Part shown: positions 49,860 to 62,200 of the stretch, piece after piece
Layout: each line of letters starts with the position of its first letter
Numbering within the stretch: position 1 is the first letter of the stretch
NCBI GenBank assembly: GCA_018697195.1
Contig: CM031879.1
Coordinates: forward strand, 34,734,228 to 34,798,227
Origin: Certhia americana
Taxonomy: Eukaryota; Chordata; Aves; Passeriformes; Certhiidae
Direction: 5' to 3'
DNA length: 64,000 nt
Translations under genes and position numbers: made by a program
The notes under the pieces: generated by a model
Databases searched by the model: none
The model's input: the letters and a program-made list of their open reading frames with translations, nothing else
What the model was told of the DNA's origin: nothing

Positions 49860-52800
49860 AAAGGCCTCTCACAACTAGGGATACCCTAGAAATTCTCTGT
49901 GTGGTTATTCAGCAGTATGACAGCAGGATATTTAGGCTGGAGAATAGAATAAACAGCTTGCTAACAATTGTCACACTGAAGTACTGGAACAACCACCAAA
50001 AAAATAAAGCAAATTGTTAACATTAGCATTTACACTAACATCTCATCTACATGTGGGTTGTTTTTTTCCGTTCAGCTTTGCTCTATTGCTACTAAAGTTC
50101 AAAGAAAGAAATAGGAAAAGGCTGCCCCTGTACCTCTTAAGTAATGGCCTCAGTAACCACATTTGTCTGGTAGATAACCTTTTGTTTTATACCTAGCTTC
50201 ATCTCAGTCATTCTCCCTCTTGGCAGCATCTCCTCCTCCCATTTTATTGGAAACTAACAAAATAGTTACAACAAAACTATTATTTGTGGTTATTATGTTT
50301 TGAAGGATATAGACCTGCAATGACTAGTTTGAAGACAGCTACACGTGTTGTAGCTCTGGTATCTTTGCAAGCTCTTTAGAGGGTACACGTGACATTTGAT
50401 CCTCTTACTTTTTTTATGTGGGAGTTTTCATTACTAAAGCCACTTGCCTTTTATGTTTGAGCACATGCATATCCCCTAAGCCAAACAACCCTGCTGTATT
50501 TCCTCTCTAGAGGGAAAGAAATCTGTTTGCAAGGTGTTCTTATTCTTTGTGCTGTTTCTTCATTTGCTGGTTTAATAACCTTCTCTCTCTGCTGGTTGTG
50601 CTATTCATTCATGTTTTTTATCAGCAGTGAATAGGACCCTGTAAAGAAAATCTCTAGAGAACAGAAAACAGCAGGAATTAAGAAAAAAAATTGAAAAATA
50701 CTTTCTTTTTTTCACTACCTTTCAAATTAGTTATGCAAATGCATTTATTTATTTCATTTGTTTATTTCCAAGTAGGCAAATGTAGAAAGGGAAAGCAGTC
50801 TAACAGTTTATATTCTTTTGATATAATATATGGGGAAAAAAATGATTCAGATAAGGTTTTGTTTGATCAGCCTACTAACAGATACTTCTATAATATTTTT
50901 TAAAGATATAGAAGACCAAATTATTCTTTCCTTTGCAGGGCTCATATTTTCCATCTCCATGGTTTAGGTCATGCTTGCAAGAGCCATTTGTTGCATTATT
51001 CTTTTCCTTGCCTACATGACAATTTTAATTTGAAGATGGATTTTTTTCCTTCCATTCAAATAAAAGTCTATAATCAATCTTTTGTTTTGCCAAAGCATGT
51101 GTAACTAAATCTAATTTGAATTATTTCTGCTATCTGTAGCTGTATATGTAGTTCTTAATAGTTTTCCTCAGCTCTATTTTTTCAGGGGTTTGACCATATT
51201 GGTACAAAATAACAGTATCCTAAAAACTGCAATAACTTATAATGAAGGAAAGCATCAGATTGACTCAATGAAATTTTTATTTAGCTCTTTTAATTTTTTT
51301 TTTTTTGCTTCAACATTTCATTCTTTTAATATAAGTTGATTAGACTTTTGAAATTAATGTCATTTGAATTAAAAATATTCTTCTTGATTAGAAATATATG
51401 TAAAAATATCACCCTTTTAGCTAGAAATCTTTGTACAAAAGTGTCAACTGTATTGAACTGCATACATCCATAAACAGGAAGGCACTGAATATCATTATGG
51501 CTCTGATGCAAGACAAAGCACCCCAGAAGGTGTCAAATGGCTTCACTATGTTTGAGGTCAGCAAAAATTGAATCCATATCTAGCACTGAATTCTATTTAG
51601 ACATGATTTTTACAGACACTAGGTTTCCTTGAGTCTGTAATGCTCAGAAAAATTACCTAGTTAACTGCTTCTACAGGCACACTCTAAAATCTGGACCTGA
51701 TGTCATTTTCTTTAGCACTAATGTTCTTCAGGTCCATTTCTCAAAGTTGTGGAGGGCAGCAGTACAGGCACTGCACATAGCTGCGCTTTGATTGGGACAT
51801 TCAGCAGGACCAGGAAGCTGCCAGGGGGATTTTGACAAACAGCATCATCAAGATCTTCTTCCTGGCAAGCCTGGAAGTTGGACATCATAAATCAATTTCT
51901 CCATTTTGTTTTCAGGCATCAACTGCACCACTTGGATGCCAGACTACCAGTTTTAGACTCTAAAGTGTTTAGGTGTTGTGCACAGCGTCATAATTTATGT
52001 GTTCATAATGTTTGAAAATTATTGGACTTTTTTCCCAAATTGCTGGCACCTATTGGGACTGTGATGACCAAAACTCATTTCAAAAGCAACTTCATTAACA
52101 TATCTAATTTAACAGGGATAAATTTGGTCTGATACTGGTTACCTTTACATTTTTGTCTTGTTGAACTGCGTTTATTATCCCTTCTCATAGTTCTGAAGAT
52201 GGTTGCTGCTGCTTTCCTTAGCTGGTAACATAGGAGAACCATAGAGGATAGGCTGGTAATGTGTCTTTTCCTTCCCACTTCATCATAAAAGCCACTCTCT
52301 AGATTTTAGCATTATATTTATTCTGAAAAGTACACATGCACAGTCCTATTCCTAAATGTTATTTAAATTGTTAAGATTTTAACATATACTTAAGTGCTCT
52401 GTTCAGATGAAAAAAAAGATCCCTTCTTAATTAGTTGTTTCTATTTACTCCTTCAGTCCAAACATGACATGGAAATGGAGATACTTTTAAGAAATACCAC
52501 TTTCAGATTGCCCCATTTTCTCAAGAACATTGAAAAAGAGCCTGGCATGGAGGAGAGCAGAAAGGGACTGAAGGCTGGAAATCTAGAAGAAAGAACAGTG
52601 TAGCTCCAGTGGTCCTTGGAAGAATAAAACAAGAAATATATTCCTGTCGGAGGACAATAATGAGGAGAGAAAACATCAGCTTCAGGAGACATAAAAAAGG
52701 GAGATGCTTATGGGTCTGTCCATATGTACTGTACCACAGCATATTTGCCTGCCCCTGAACATAAACAAGTTCATTAGCACATTCTGATATCAATGCTATT

Positions 52801-53660
52801 CTGTTAAGAAATGTTCAGGTTTGAGGAAACTATTATCTGAGCTCCTCTGATTTCTGCTGACTCAAACAAATTCTGCTGATTAGTGCTGACTCAAACAAAT
52901 TCCATCATAAACCCCTGCACATTTTTTATTTATTTTTAACAAATGTCCCATATCATGAAAGTGATAATAAAAATTCAGTCCTGTTTCTGCCAAGATGCTC
53001 CCAATGAGGTGAGGAAATCAAATATGGCAAAGTGAAAAGAGGGATTAAATAAGATGAATAGAGATTAAGTTAATTCAATACAATGCCAAAAAAACCTTTC
53101 TGTAAGACTTCCTGTTGAACTCAATGTTAGGTAGTTTGAAAGAACAACCTTCAAGGAATAGCAGCAAGAAAAAAATAAATATGCTCCTTTTGGAGTAATT
53201 TTACCCTGAGGGATAAACCATTTTGCTAGGACAGGAAAGTAGAATCTATATTTAATTTTATCAGCCAGAGGAAACTTAGAATTTACCCGTCAAATATTTA
53301 TCTGGTTAAAAGAATTAAAATTACTGAAAAGATTGAAAACACAATTCAGATTATTATACTATTTTAACTTTTAATGATAGGGCAAGATTTTGAAGCTCTT
53401 TCAGTAAACGTCTCCAGAGAGGATTGGTTATCCACCTTCTCCAAGTGCAATATTTCTCAGAGGTCAAAGCAGAAAAAGTGTCTGACTTTGACGATAAGAT
53501 TCAGCTGATGGAAATATGTAGTCAGCAGTGATAGGTAGCCTTCAACCTGCTGGCTGTAGCTCACAGAACAGGATCAGCTGGCCAAATTGCTGTCAGTAAC
53601 AGCTGAGATATATTTTTATGAAGCCTGTCATGTGACTCTAGACAAGCTGTAGTGTGAAGC
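49860..53660. other. AT-rich non-coding DNA with a 29-bp duplication
   Basis: TGCTGACTCAAACAAATTC occurs at 52855-52873 and 52884-52902, a 29-base-period partial tandem duplication. No gene or other repeat family was recognised in the rest. Confidence 0.5.
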
Positions 53661-53674
53661 TGTAAGGCTTTTCA

Positions 53675-54000
53675 TGTCCCTGCAAAGATATTCCCTCTTC
53701 AGGTGAACAAGCTGCAGTCCCTCGTGTTCCATCCCTGCCCACCACAGTGTCCCTGCCCTGGGCTTGCTCCAGTTTATCGATGCCCTTTCCACCCTGTGGA
53801 GCCCCAAACTCCAGCTGTGGTCTAACAGCAGCTGAGTACAGGCAAGAATCCCTTTCCCTGATCTCCCTGCTCCTGCCAATGGAGCCCAGGGCACTGCTGG
53901 CCTTTACTGCTGCCAAGGCTCACTGCTGGACTGGGCTCAACTGCTCCCCAGCCATAACATACAGTCTAAGATCCCACAGGCTGCTCTGTCCCTGTGCTGA
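53675..54000 (-). mobile_element. CR1 LINE fragment, minus strand
   Basis: The plus strand reads as antisense CR1, with segments corresponding to conserved CR1 landmarks in order. These are TTCAGGTGAACAAGCTGCAG, GGAGCCCCAAACTCCAGCTG, GCAGCTGAGTACAGGCAAGAATC, GGAGCCCAGGGCACTGCTGG, GCTCACTGCTGGACTGGGC and CCCACAGGCTGCTCTG. It covers part of the reverse-transcriptase C-terminal coding region. Overlapping frames at 53628-53916 (minus) and 53747-54061 (plus) are explained by it. Confidence 0.85.
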
Positions 54001-54009
54001 ACATCAAGC

Positions 54010-55610
54010 TGAAGAAATAATATGTGCTCTTTCTTTCCTTCCTGGGTTACTGGATGAGTAGTCCTACTTGGAGGTAGTGACTTGAGCAAATATTAACCTT
54101 CTAGATAATTCTTGAAGAACTTCCACTATGATATGTGGGTGAAAGACTGACTATTATGAAAATGTTGATCTGTTTTATATGATAAAATAAGGATTAAATA
54201 AAATATATTGAGAATATATCACCTGAAACATATTTTAGTAATTTTTTAGACCTTTTTTTCAGTTTGAAGACCCCTAAATATTCTCTTTTTCTAGGAGTGC
54301 AGAAAACTTTGATTAGCAAATTCAAATCCACTGACTGTGGATTTCATTTTCTTAATTATCACTTACTGAGCTCAAGGGTTAAAGGAGCACTGTTTGAAAA
54401 CCGGTGGTAGATAGCTCAGCAAGCAAATACTCACCTCAGGCCAATAAATCAGGAAGCAGCTGGATTAAAGACAGAGGTGGCAGATTATGTGGGCTCATGT
54501 ATTTTTTTGTGTTTTTCTTGACCATTGAATTTGAAACTTAGCTGTTCAACTTAGATGTCTAGTCTTATTTATAATACTTGACAGCACTCTGCAGAGAATA
54601 AAATATGCTTCAGCGCTGGATCCAAAAGCCAAATGAATATAGAGATGGAAATGAGATGTGCAGATGCATCTGTGTTCATAATCCGTTCACAGTGTTAATG
54701 CAGAAAGAAGGCTGCAGCTCCCTATTGCCTCCTTGCCCATCTGAAATCTCTTCCCCACAGCTTTTCTTGTAATGGAAGACAAGCACCTCCTGAAAGAGGA
54801 AACCTGGCTTCCCAAAAGAGGAGAGAAAAACCCCAACCCAACTCTCAGGAAAGTGATGAAACATTGGATACAGAATTGACATCTCAAAACCATGAAAAAT
54901 AAATGGGAAAAGATAATAAAAATTTTATACCTTGCCATTTTTTATCAATTTTTATATATCCAAGGTAATTTTTTCTTGGTTGTTCTAAACTAATGTAGAA
55001 TATTTTTGGTTAAGAACTGCAGAAAAGGAACATTTCAACTATAAACTTGCTATTGGAGGGCCCAAGTCTTTGGCACATATACTATTTTGAAAATCTTTCC
55101 CTCTTTTTTTGAAATTTTTTGAAATGTTTTCCCTGTGTACAAGTCAGAGATATCTCTTTTAAAATGTACATAAGATAACAAATTAATGGTTTCCAACCTG
55201 TGAAAAACACATATTTTTTCAGGAAATACAACCTTACATATGACTACATAACACAAATACGCTTGCATATCCAAATATTGAAAAGCATAGACAGAAAAAT
55301 GATGCAGTGAAACAATGTTTTATTAACCATGAAATACAAAGTAAGCTTAAAATGTGTTTCTCTCCTGAGGCTAAGTAATCATATTTTTTTTCCATTCTTG
55401 CTCACTCCCTCCTGCAGCCACTTCTCTGCCTTCCAACATCCTGTAGAGAAAAGTCCTGCCATTTCTCATAGTCAGATGATTCAAGTGTGAATGCAAGAAC
55501 ATGAAGATCTTCTGCCTTGAACTGTCTCATTGAAGAGGGACATGCAGACATGGAGAAGATGGCTCTTCAAGCTTCCCTCAAGCCGGAAACATCATAGCTT
55601 TCTGCCCCTC
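54010..55610. other. Non-coding DNA, nothing recognised
   Basis: It is AT-rich with short frames. A moderately GC-rich block at 55390-55610 directly upstream of the next LTR could be retroviral internal remnant, but no coding motif was found. Confidence 0.45.
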
Positions 55611-55618
55611 CCCAAGGG

Positions 55619-55634
55619 AAAAAAAAAAAAAAAA
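55619..55634. repeat. Poly-A run (possible polypurine tract)
   Basis: Sixteen A residues follow AAGGG at the putative left edge of the LTR. Confidence 0.8.
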
Positions 55635-55636
55635 TT

Positions 55637-56205
55637 TGCACAACTTTTCACAATTACTGGATAAATGTTCCTCCAGTCTCCCTGTAGAGAGACTCCCTCC
55701 CTGTAAAGACCAGGCACACAAAAAATATAGACTCATACATAACATGTTGTGCTGTCACCTAACTGTAGCAAATCCTAGTAATTAGTAGGTAACAGGGCAG
55801 GAGTTAGATCTGGAGATTAAGCTCTCTGCTTGTGACTTAGCCACTACAGGCTCCTTTTATAGTTAAAGGGGAGAATCAGACCCTTTAGGAAAGCTTTCAT
55901 CCCATCCTGTTGCATCCCTTTTAGGGAATGCCTCTCCTCAAAAACCCCTCCCCCAGAAACTGTAACCTGGCCTGATTTACCTACCCCTTGACTCTGACCT
56001 ATGGCTTTCAGCCAGGTAATCTGATCCCGACCCCAAAAGAGATAAAAACCCCTCTTCCTCCATGTGCTCCCCCCTTGCCTCCTGGGATCCCTTCATTGAG
56101 AATAAAGCTTTGGAATACATCCTGAGGTAAGGGGCCTCTTTTGAATCTCTTCTCCCTATCTTGAAGATCCCCTCTCCCAAAACTCCCTAAATCTGAGCTA
56201 GCAGC
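55637..56205 (+). mobile_element. Probable endogenous-retrovirus LTR, plus strand
   Basis: A TATA-type GATAAAAAC (56041-56049) is followed 60 bases later by AATAAA (56101-56106), with C-rich sequence on both sides. This is the compact U3-R-U5 layout of gammaretrovirus-like LTRs. A purine tract, AAGGGA plus poly-A (55613-55634), sits just before a TGCACAAC start, as a polypurine tract would before a 3' LTR. Exact ends and target duplication were not resolved. An alternative start is TGTTGTGC near 55747. Confidence 0.55.
56101..56106 (+). terminator. LTR polyadenylation signal
   Basis: AATAAA (in GAGAATAAAGC), 60 bases after the TATA-like box. Confidence 0.5.
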
Positions 56206-56209
56206 TTGT

Positions 56210-56220
56210 GGGGGGGGGGG
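56210..56220. repeat. Poly-G run of 11
   Basis: G homopolymer followed by TGGAGGGAAAGGGG. It is a potential G-quadruplex on the plus strand at the right edge of the LTR. Confidence 0.9.
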
Positions 56221-56229
56221 TGGAGGGAA

Positions 56230-59200
56230 AGGGGAATCATCACCATCCTAAGTCTGATATCTAAAATGGGACAGAGGAAGATGTTATAAACTTGCCAAGG
56301 ACAAGTATATCACAACTTTTACCAAGCTGCAGTTGTAGTGTATCGGCCAGCTGAGCAGGTGGATTACAGCTGCTTTTTCAAGGCTTTTGAAGTTTGTAGG
56401 AAAACAGAGTCTACTCTATTGGGATAGGGACAAAACAAGATTGGTAAAAAAATAAAGATTGACTTAAGATTGACTAAATCAGATGTGAAACATTTTATTC
56501 TGTGCTGGTTCACCTGGGTCTCCCTCTATCATAACTTTACAGCAGAAGAGGAAACCTGGGCCATCCATCTATGCAAAAAGAGATTAAATTAATCACACTC
56601 TAAAAACTCACCAGTTTCTCTCAATGGCTATAAAAAGTGAATACCCCCTCCCTGGGACAGGTAGGAAACACTGCTGTAGCAACCGTAAAGGGTTTTCACA
56701 TCAAGAATCACAACATCCCTCTAAGAGCATTATGGGATACAGATTTCAAAGGAGTTACTTAATGTGAAATATGTTCATTTGAACATCCTGATAATACTGA
56801 CCCCAGAAACTGAACTTAAAGAATTCTACATGTATAAGTTATTAAGAGGCATAAAGTGGCTTATGTTTGAACTTCAGAATAGGCTCCACAGAAAATCTTC
56901 AAAGTCAGGCAGTGAAAATTATGCAAGATTTGGAATGACTTACAAGGAAAGATTATGGCACCCTAATTGCTTAATGGAAGGACTTATACCTAAAGAGGAC
57001 AATTCAGCATGATAATTAGTGTAGAATTGGCATACAGGAAGAAATAAACAGCTACAGGATGCTGGAAAACTGTTGGGAAAGAAACAAGTGAATGAGCACA
57101 ATACAATTGTCATGGACTTTCTATGTTATCAGGATTATTCCCCTGTAATCTTAGTCAACTATGCCAAAGGAATATTTTACTAAACTCATCTTAAAGCAAG
57201 GCAAATCCCCTGCCAATTGAAAGACCAAATCCCCACTTCTCTAATGAAGAAAAAGGTTACCTCAATATCCATAATAAATTTATTGATGGCTCTCATGTAC
57301 CCTAAAGCTAAATGATGATACCCCTGATCTGACTGGATACAGCTGTTATGCCTGTGATTTCATGTGCCATTTTTTTTCTAAATTATTGGCATATTGAGTT
57401 TGAAAAACCCTTTCAGTTTTGTCTCCATTTTGATTGGATAGCAGTTTGCATTTCCACAAATATTTTTCTCATCAGTCCTCCAAATGTTCAACAAGTAGGA
57501 ACTAAGCTACAGTGTATTGTAAACCCATAGCTGAATTTTCATCCCTATCTATCAATACCATGTTGTTGCCCCATATCATCTCTCTTCCTTTCTTTTGCTA
57601 TTTGTTCATTTTCCTTGAAATATCTAACTCAGCTTTTTTGCCATGCTTTATTTTTCCTGCATGTTTCCTAAAAACTTTCCTTGTTTTATAGTATTACATA
57701 GAGCAATACTTAGCCATACAATCCAGACCATTTTAGACCACCAAACATCCTTCCTAAAGGCTAAATATTCAAACAAAGATGGCCTTTTAACACAATAATG
57801 GTTTCTAACAGCTTTCAAGAAGGCTTTCCTTTCACTGAAAAGCACAGCAAAAATTATATGAAATCTTTAAAATTATCTCAGTATTAATTACTGTTTGCTC
57901 ATCCACAAACCTGTTTAAAAGAAAGAAATTTGAACCAAATATGTTAGCTTTTGATAGATAGAATGAAATACATATGAAAATAAACTTAAGAGGCAAACAC
58001 GGGTTGAATTTAGGGAAAGTCCTGTTGTGGAAAAGGACTAATGTCCAACATGGTCCTGCCTGGTGAAGCAGTCAGAACATTATGTTGTAAAGGATGCAAC
58101 TCACCTCTGTGTCAGGACAGAGATCAGAAAATTGAGAATTTCGACATGATTTTCATTTTAGGAGAAGTAAGAAATTTTCCACAAAGAAATGTTGGAATAA
58201 TTATTTCAGCTTTCTAAGTTTCTTTCAATAATTCAAGAATAGTTTTTGTCCAAAAAAGTAATTAAGTTTTATCTTTGTTTACTCATTTTCTTTAATTTCA
58301 TTTAAATTTCAACAATGTAAATTGTAATATAAGCATTATATCACAACATACAAACACATATATAGGATACTTGTTGCAACCTTCCACATCACTGCATCTA
58401 GTTTTATTTGACTGAAAGGAAATTGTACATACATATTTCTATATGAATTCTTTTAAAGTTTTCTTTTCTCATACATTTTTATTGTTATCTTTGTTCCTGT
58501 TGAGAATGAAAACAAGTTCAGAAATGTCAGAATTTCCCCTCTTTCCACCTATTCACTTATCAGCAGTCTATCATCTACTAGCAGTCTCTCAAGGCAAGAA
58601 AATATATCAGAAGAACCATGCAAAAGCATAGATGGTTATTTAATCAAGAAATTGATAGATTCAGGTTGTAATCAACATAGTGCTTCCATGAAATCCTTTC
58701 AAACTTTATAGTGTTTGTACAATTAATTAATACTGTTGTAAATGAAAAAAAAGACATTAGAATATAAATGAAACACTTAGGATTTCATTTTGCTCCAAGA
58801 TACTTAACTCGTTCCTGTTACCTTAACAGGAATTGCTTCTAATAAGAAGCACCATAAACAAGCAAAACAAAAAAACAGATTGAAAATGGATATGTGTGTT
58901 AATTTTGCTAATGATTTGCAAACAGCCTAGGCATTATTTGGCATGATAAATGTTATGCTGCTCTATGTCATCAATGTTGCTTGATAACTTTGTCAGAATT
59001 AGTGGTCAGGAAGCCTCAGCAAAATACTGAGTTTCAGTTCAAGTGCCTATTCATAATATTTTTCATCTTCTCTTAGACTATTTCTCTGTGTGTACAGAAG
59101 TTAGGCTTGTAATCACAGAGATCCTCCTTTCTGAGAAATATGAAAGCAAATCAAAAATATCCTATGGACTTCATCCTTTTTATTCCTTTATATTTTGACT

Positions 59201-62200
59201 TCACTAAATTCTTATTTCTCTTGGCTTAGGGAAGAGAAGGGTACAAAATAAATAAAGTTTAATAGGAACATGTTATTGCCTAACACAGAGGTTCATGCTC
59301 ATCTGGACTAGTATACTACCATTGGTAACCCATTTTAAATATGAGATATAAGAAAAATCAGACTTGGAAAAAAAAATTACAGGGGCTTAGTGACAGAAGA
59401 GAGTAAAAATTTGGGCTTTGTAAGCTAGAACCTATGTGAATGCCTTCATAAAAATAGACCCATGGTACTGGGTGGTCTTTGGGGCTCAATTCCACGCATA
59501 AGCACCTGGACCACATGAAGTGTGTGTCCTGAGGCTTCTGAAGCACACACACAGGGCTAGCAGATATCATCAGGCACCTAGAGGTGGTCCAGGCCCTTTG
59601 GGGAAGGAAGTGGAGGCCAGGCACAATGTTTAAGGGTGTCTTGGATGGCACCAGGGGGCCGTTTAGGTAACTCAGTCTAGTCTTGGCTCTCATACAGGAC
59701 TGTCTGTGTTGACAACAGTTCTTCCTCACTTTCTGTCTGTATGGGTTGTCTCCTGGCCAGTGTAAGGACCAAGTACTCTTCCCACAAAATCATCTAGAGC
59801 CATACTCTCCTGAAAGCCACCCAAGTGCTCTTCAGGTGAACAAACATATTTTAGCTGCTATCATCCTTTGGTTCATGTGTCTGGCCCTGAACACCACCAT
59901 AAGCATCCCCTGTGTCCTCTGTCTTATACAGGTGTTGCTGAGGCAAAACTCACTTAGCCCCACCAAAAAGTTGTAAGTGAGATATAATTTTCCTAATTAA
60001 ACGAGCAGATTGATGCCTACTATCATTCTTCCCATATGTGTGTACTGAAATTGCATTACCTGTGTCATTCTTTAATGGTTTCAATAAATTATAAAAGCCT
60101 GGAAATTCTTTGAATGATGTATGTTTCAATAAGACAACATGAAATTAGGGAGTCATGATTAGATCATTTTCCCAGGTTCCTTGTTTGAACTTCTTGATTA
60201 AGAAGTATTGCCTATAGGTTCAATAATGATCTGATATAATGACCACAATTACTATTTGTATTAAGAATGTTGAATTTATGAACTACAAAATTGGGTTCAT
60301 TCCCAGTTAGTAGCTGTGGTGACAAACCATCCTGACTAAGCAATTCTCAGGGTATTTCAACAGAACATTGAATAAATATATCATTCTTCATTTACCAACT
60401 TAGACTATTTCAAATTATCATGTATAGCTGCTAACACACACCCTTAAAAGAAAAAGATCAGCAAAGCTCTAGTAAAATGTATGCAACATTTTAACAAGAT
60501 GATAGTAGGTCTGTTCTGTCCTGCTGTTGTGTTCTGACATTGATTTTCTCTAGCACAATTTAGATCAAGTCCTCTGAAGGAACTTTTGTCATTTTTTTTC
60601 TCATGTTCTACATGGATGTATCAAAAATGAAAATAATTTGATATCTATAAGCATTTGAACTTTTCTGGAAACTCTTTGTCACCTGAAATGCTAGAAAACT
60701 ACCAAATTAGATCTCACTTATAATTCCTAATGTAATCTTAGGTTACAAGACTGAACTGAATAAATGGTTTCTCAGAAACCTTGAAATATAAAAATTCGTC
60801 AGAGGTACAGAATATGCCACTTGTCAAAATCTTTATAGAATACAAAACTGGAAATTATTTCTCCTTCTCTTTCTCTGCAACTACTATATGAATTGTGCTT
60901 CTTCCTGAACAATGCAATGCTGAATTAGAAACCTCAAGAAATGAGGGTAGTTGTAATTAAATGCTATTAAGTAGTTTCATTAAATTAAGTATGTAGATCA
61001 GAACATCTGTGCTTGAAACATGGATCCTGCAGAACTCATAAAGATTGAAATAAGCTTTAATGTGAGATTAGGATGCACTAAAATTAATACACCTCTTTTC
61101 CCTTTACATTTTGGAGAAGGTGAAAAATATATTGTTTAAATAAAGTTCATATCTTTGCATATTAAGCATTAACATTATTTTAATGAAATTAGCTTCAAGC
61201 CTCATTGTGGTCTGTTGTTAAATGAAAAATTATATATTAAGTATCTTTCAAGACTGGCTCCCACATAATCCTTTAACCAGGCATCAGTCATATATTAGAT
61301 AAGCTGATAAGCTCTGGAAGCATTGCTTCACAACAGCATGTTTGTGTGCCAGCAGAGCTTTACCACTGAAAGAGAGGGTATGTCACATGAATATCAAATT
61401 GAATTGCCTTCCTTCATGTGCTAGGTATTGCAGCACACTATACAATCTGCGTACTTGAGTCACAATTTCCCACTTCTAAATCTGGACAATAGCAATCAAA
61501 TAAATACTGTGATGAAAGCACTGGAAGGCTTTCAATATCTGGATTCCTGATTGCTTGGGACAAAATGAAAACACAGCCCAGACCAAAGAAGAGCCTCAAA
61601 GACGCTTCATCTCTGACAGCTGAAGACTCAGCAGACAGGTTTTTGAGAAGAGGTGGCCTTGACCTTCTCTAAGTCTCCTGTCAAAATAACTGATTGGTTT
61701 TCATATAGACTGTCCATCACATTTAACCCAGCAAGATGTGGTAGAGTTCAAGGTAGGGAGCCAGTTGGAACAAATATGCAGCACAGAAAAAGAAAGCATG
61801 AAATTGAAGGGTTTAGGGCAGCAATCTAACACTCAGCAATTCCCAGGAACCTCTTATCTCAGCAAGCTGTGAAGAATTTAGTTTCTCATTTGTTTCAGCC
61901 TTCCAAAGACATCTTGTTGGCAGAAACAGTTTCCAGATGATTCTGCCAGGTCCACATCAGTACTGGATAGTTTTCAGCTGTGAACAATACAGCAAAATAC
62001 AACTGCCAGTGACTGCACAACCCCCCCTTTCATGGAGAGCTTTTACTGTACTGGAAGATTTTCTGTTAGATCAATTTGGACTCACTTTGCCCTCTTGTCC
62101 CAGAAGTGGAACATCTGCAGTAAAGGAAGCATTTTGCTAACTCAGCTAGCTGTGAATAATTTTTTTGGGCATACTTTACTGAGTTTTTTTCTGTTCTTAC

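Noticed and set aside
53628..54061. Three overlapping frames that look protein-like
   Set aside because: They are explained by a CR1 fragment on the minus strand.
56266..56292. ATG GGA CAG after the LTR, resembling a gammaretroviral gag start (Met-Gly-Gln)
   Set aside because: The frame stops after a few codons and nothing gag-like follows. A three-codon match is chance.
59358..59729. 123-codon minus-strand frame
   Set aside because: It ends in an A/T-rich low-complexity start region, has no domain, and lacks splice-site or initiation evidence.
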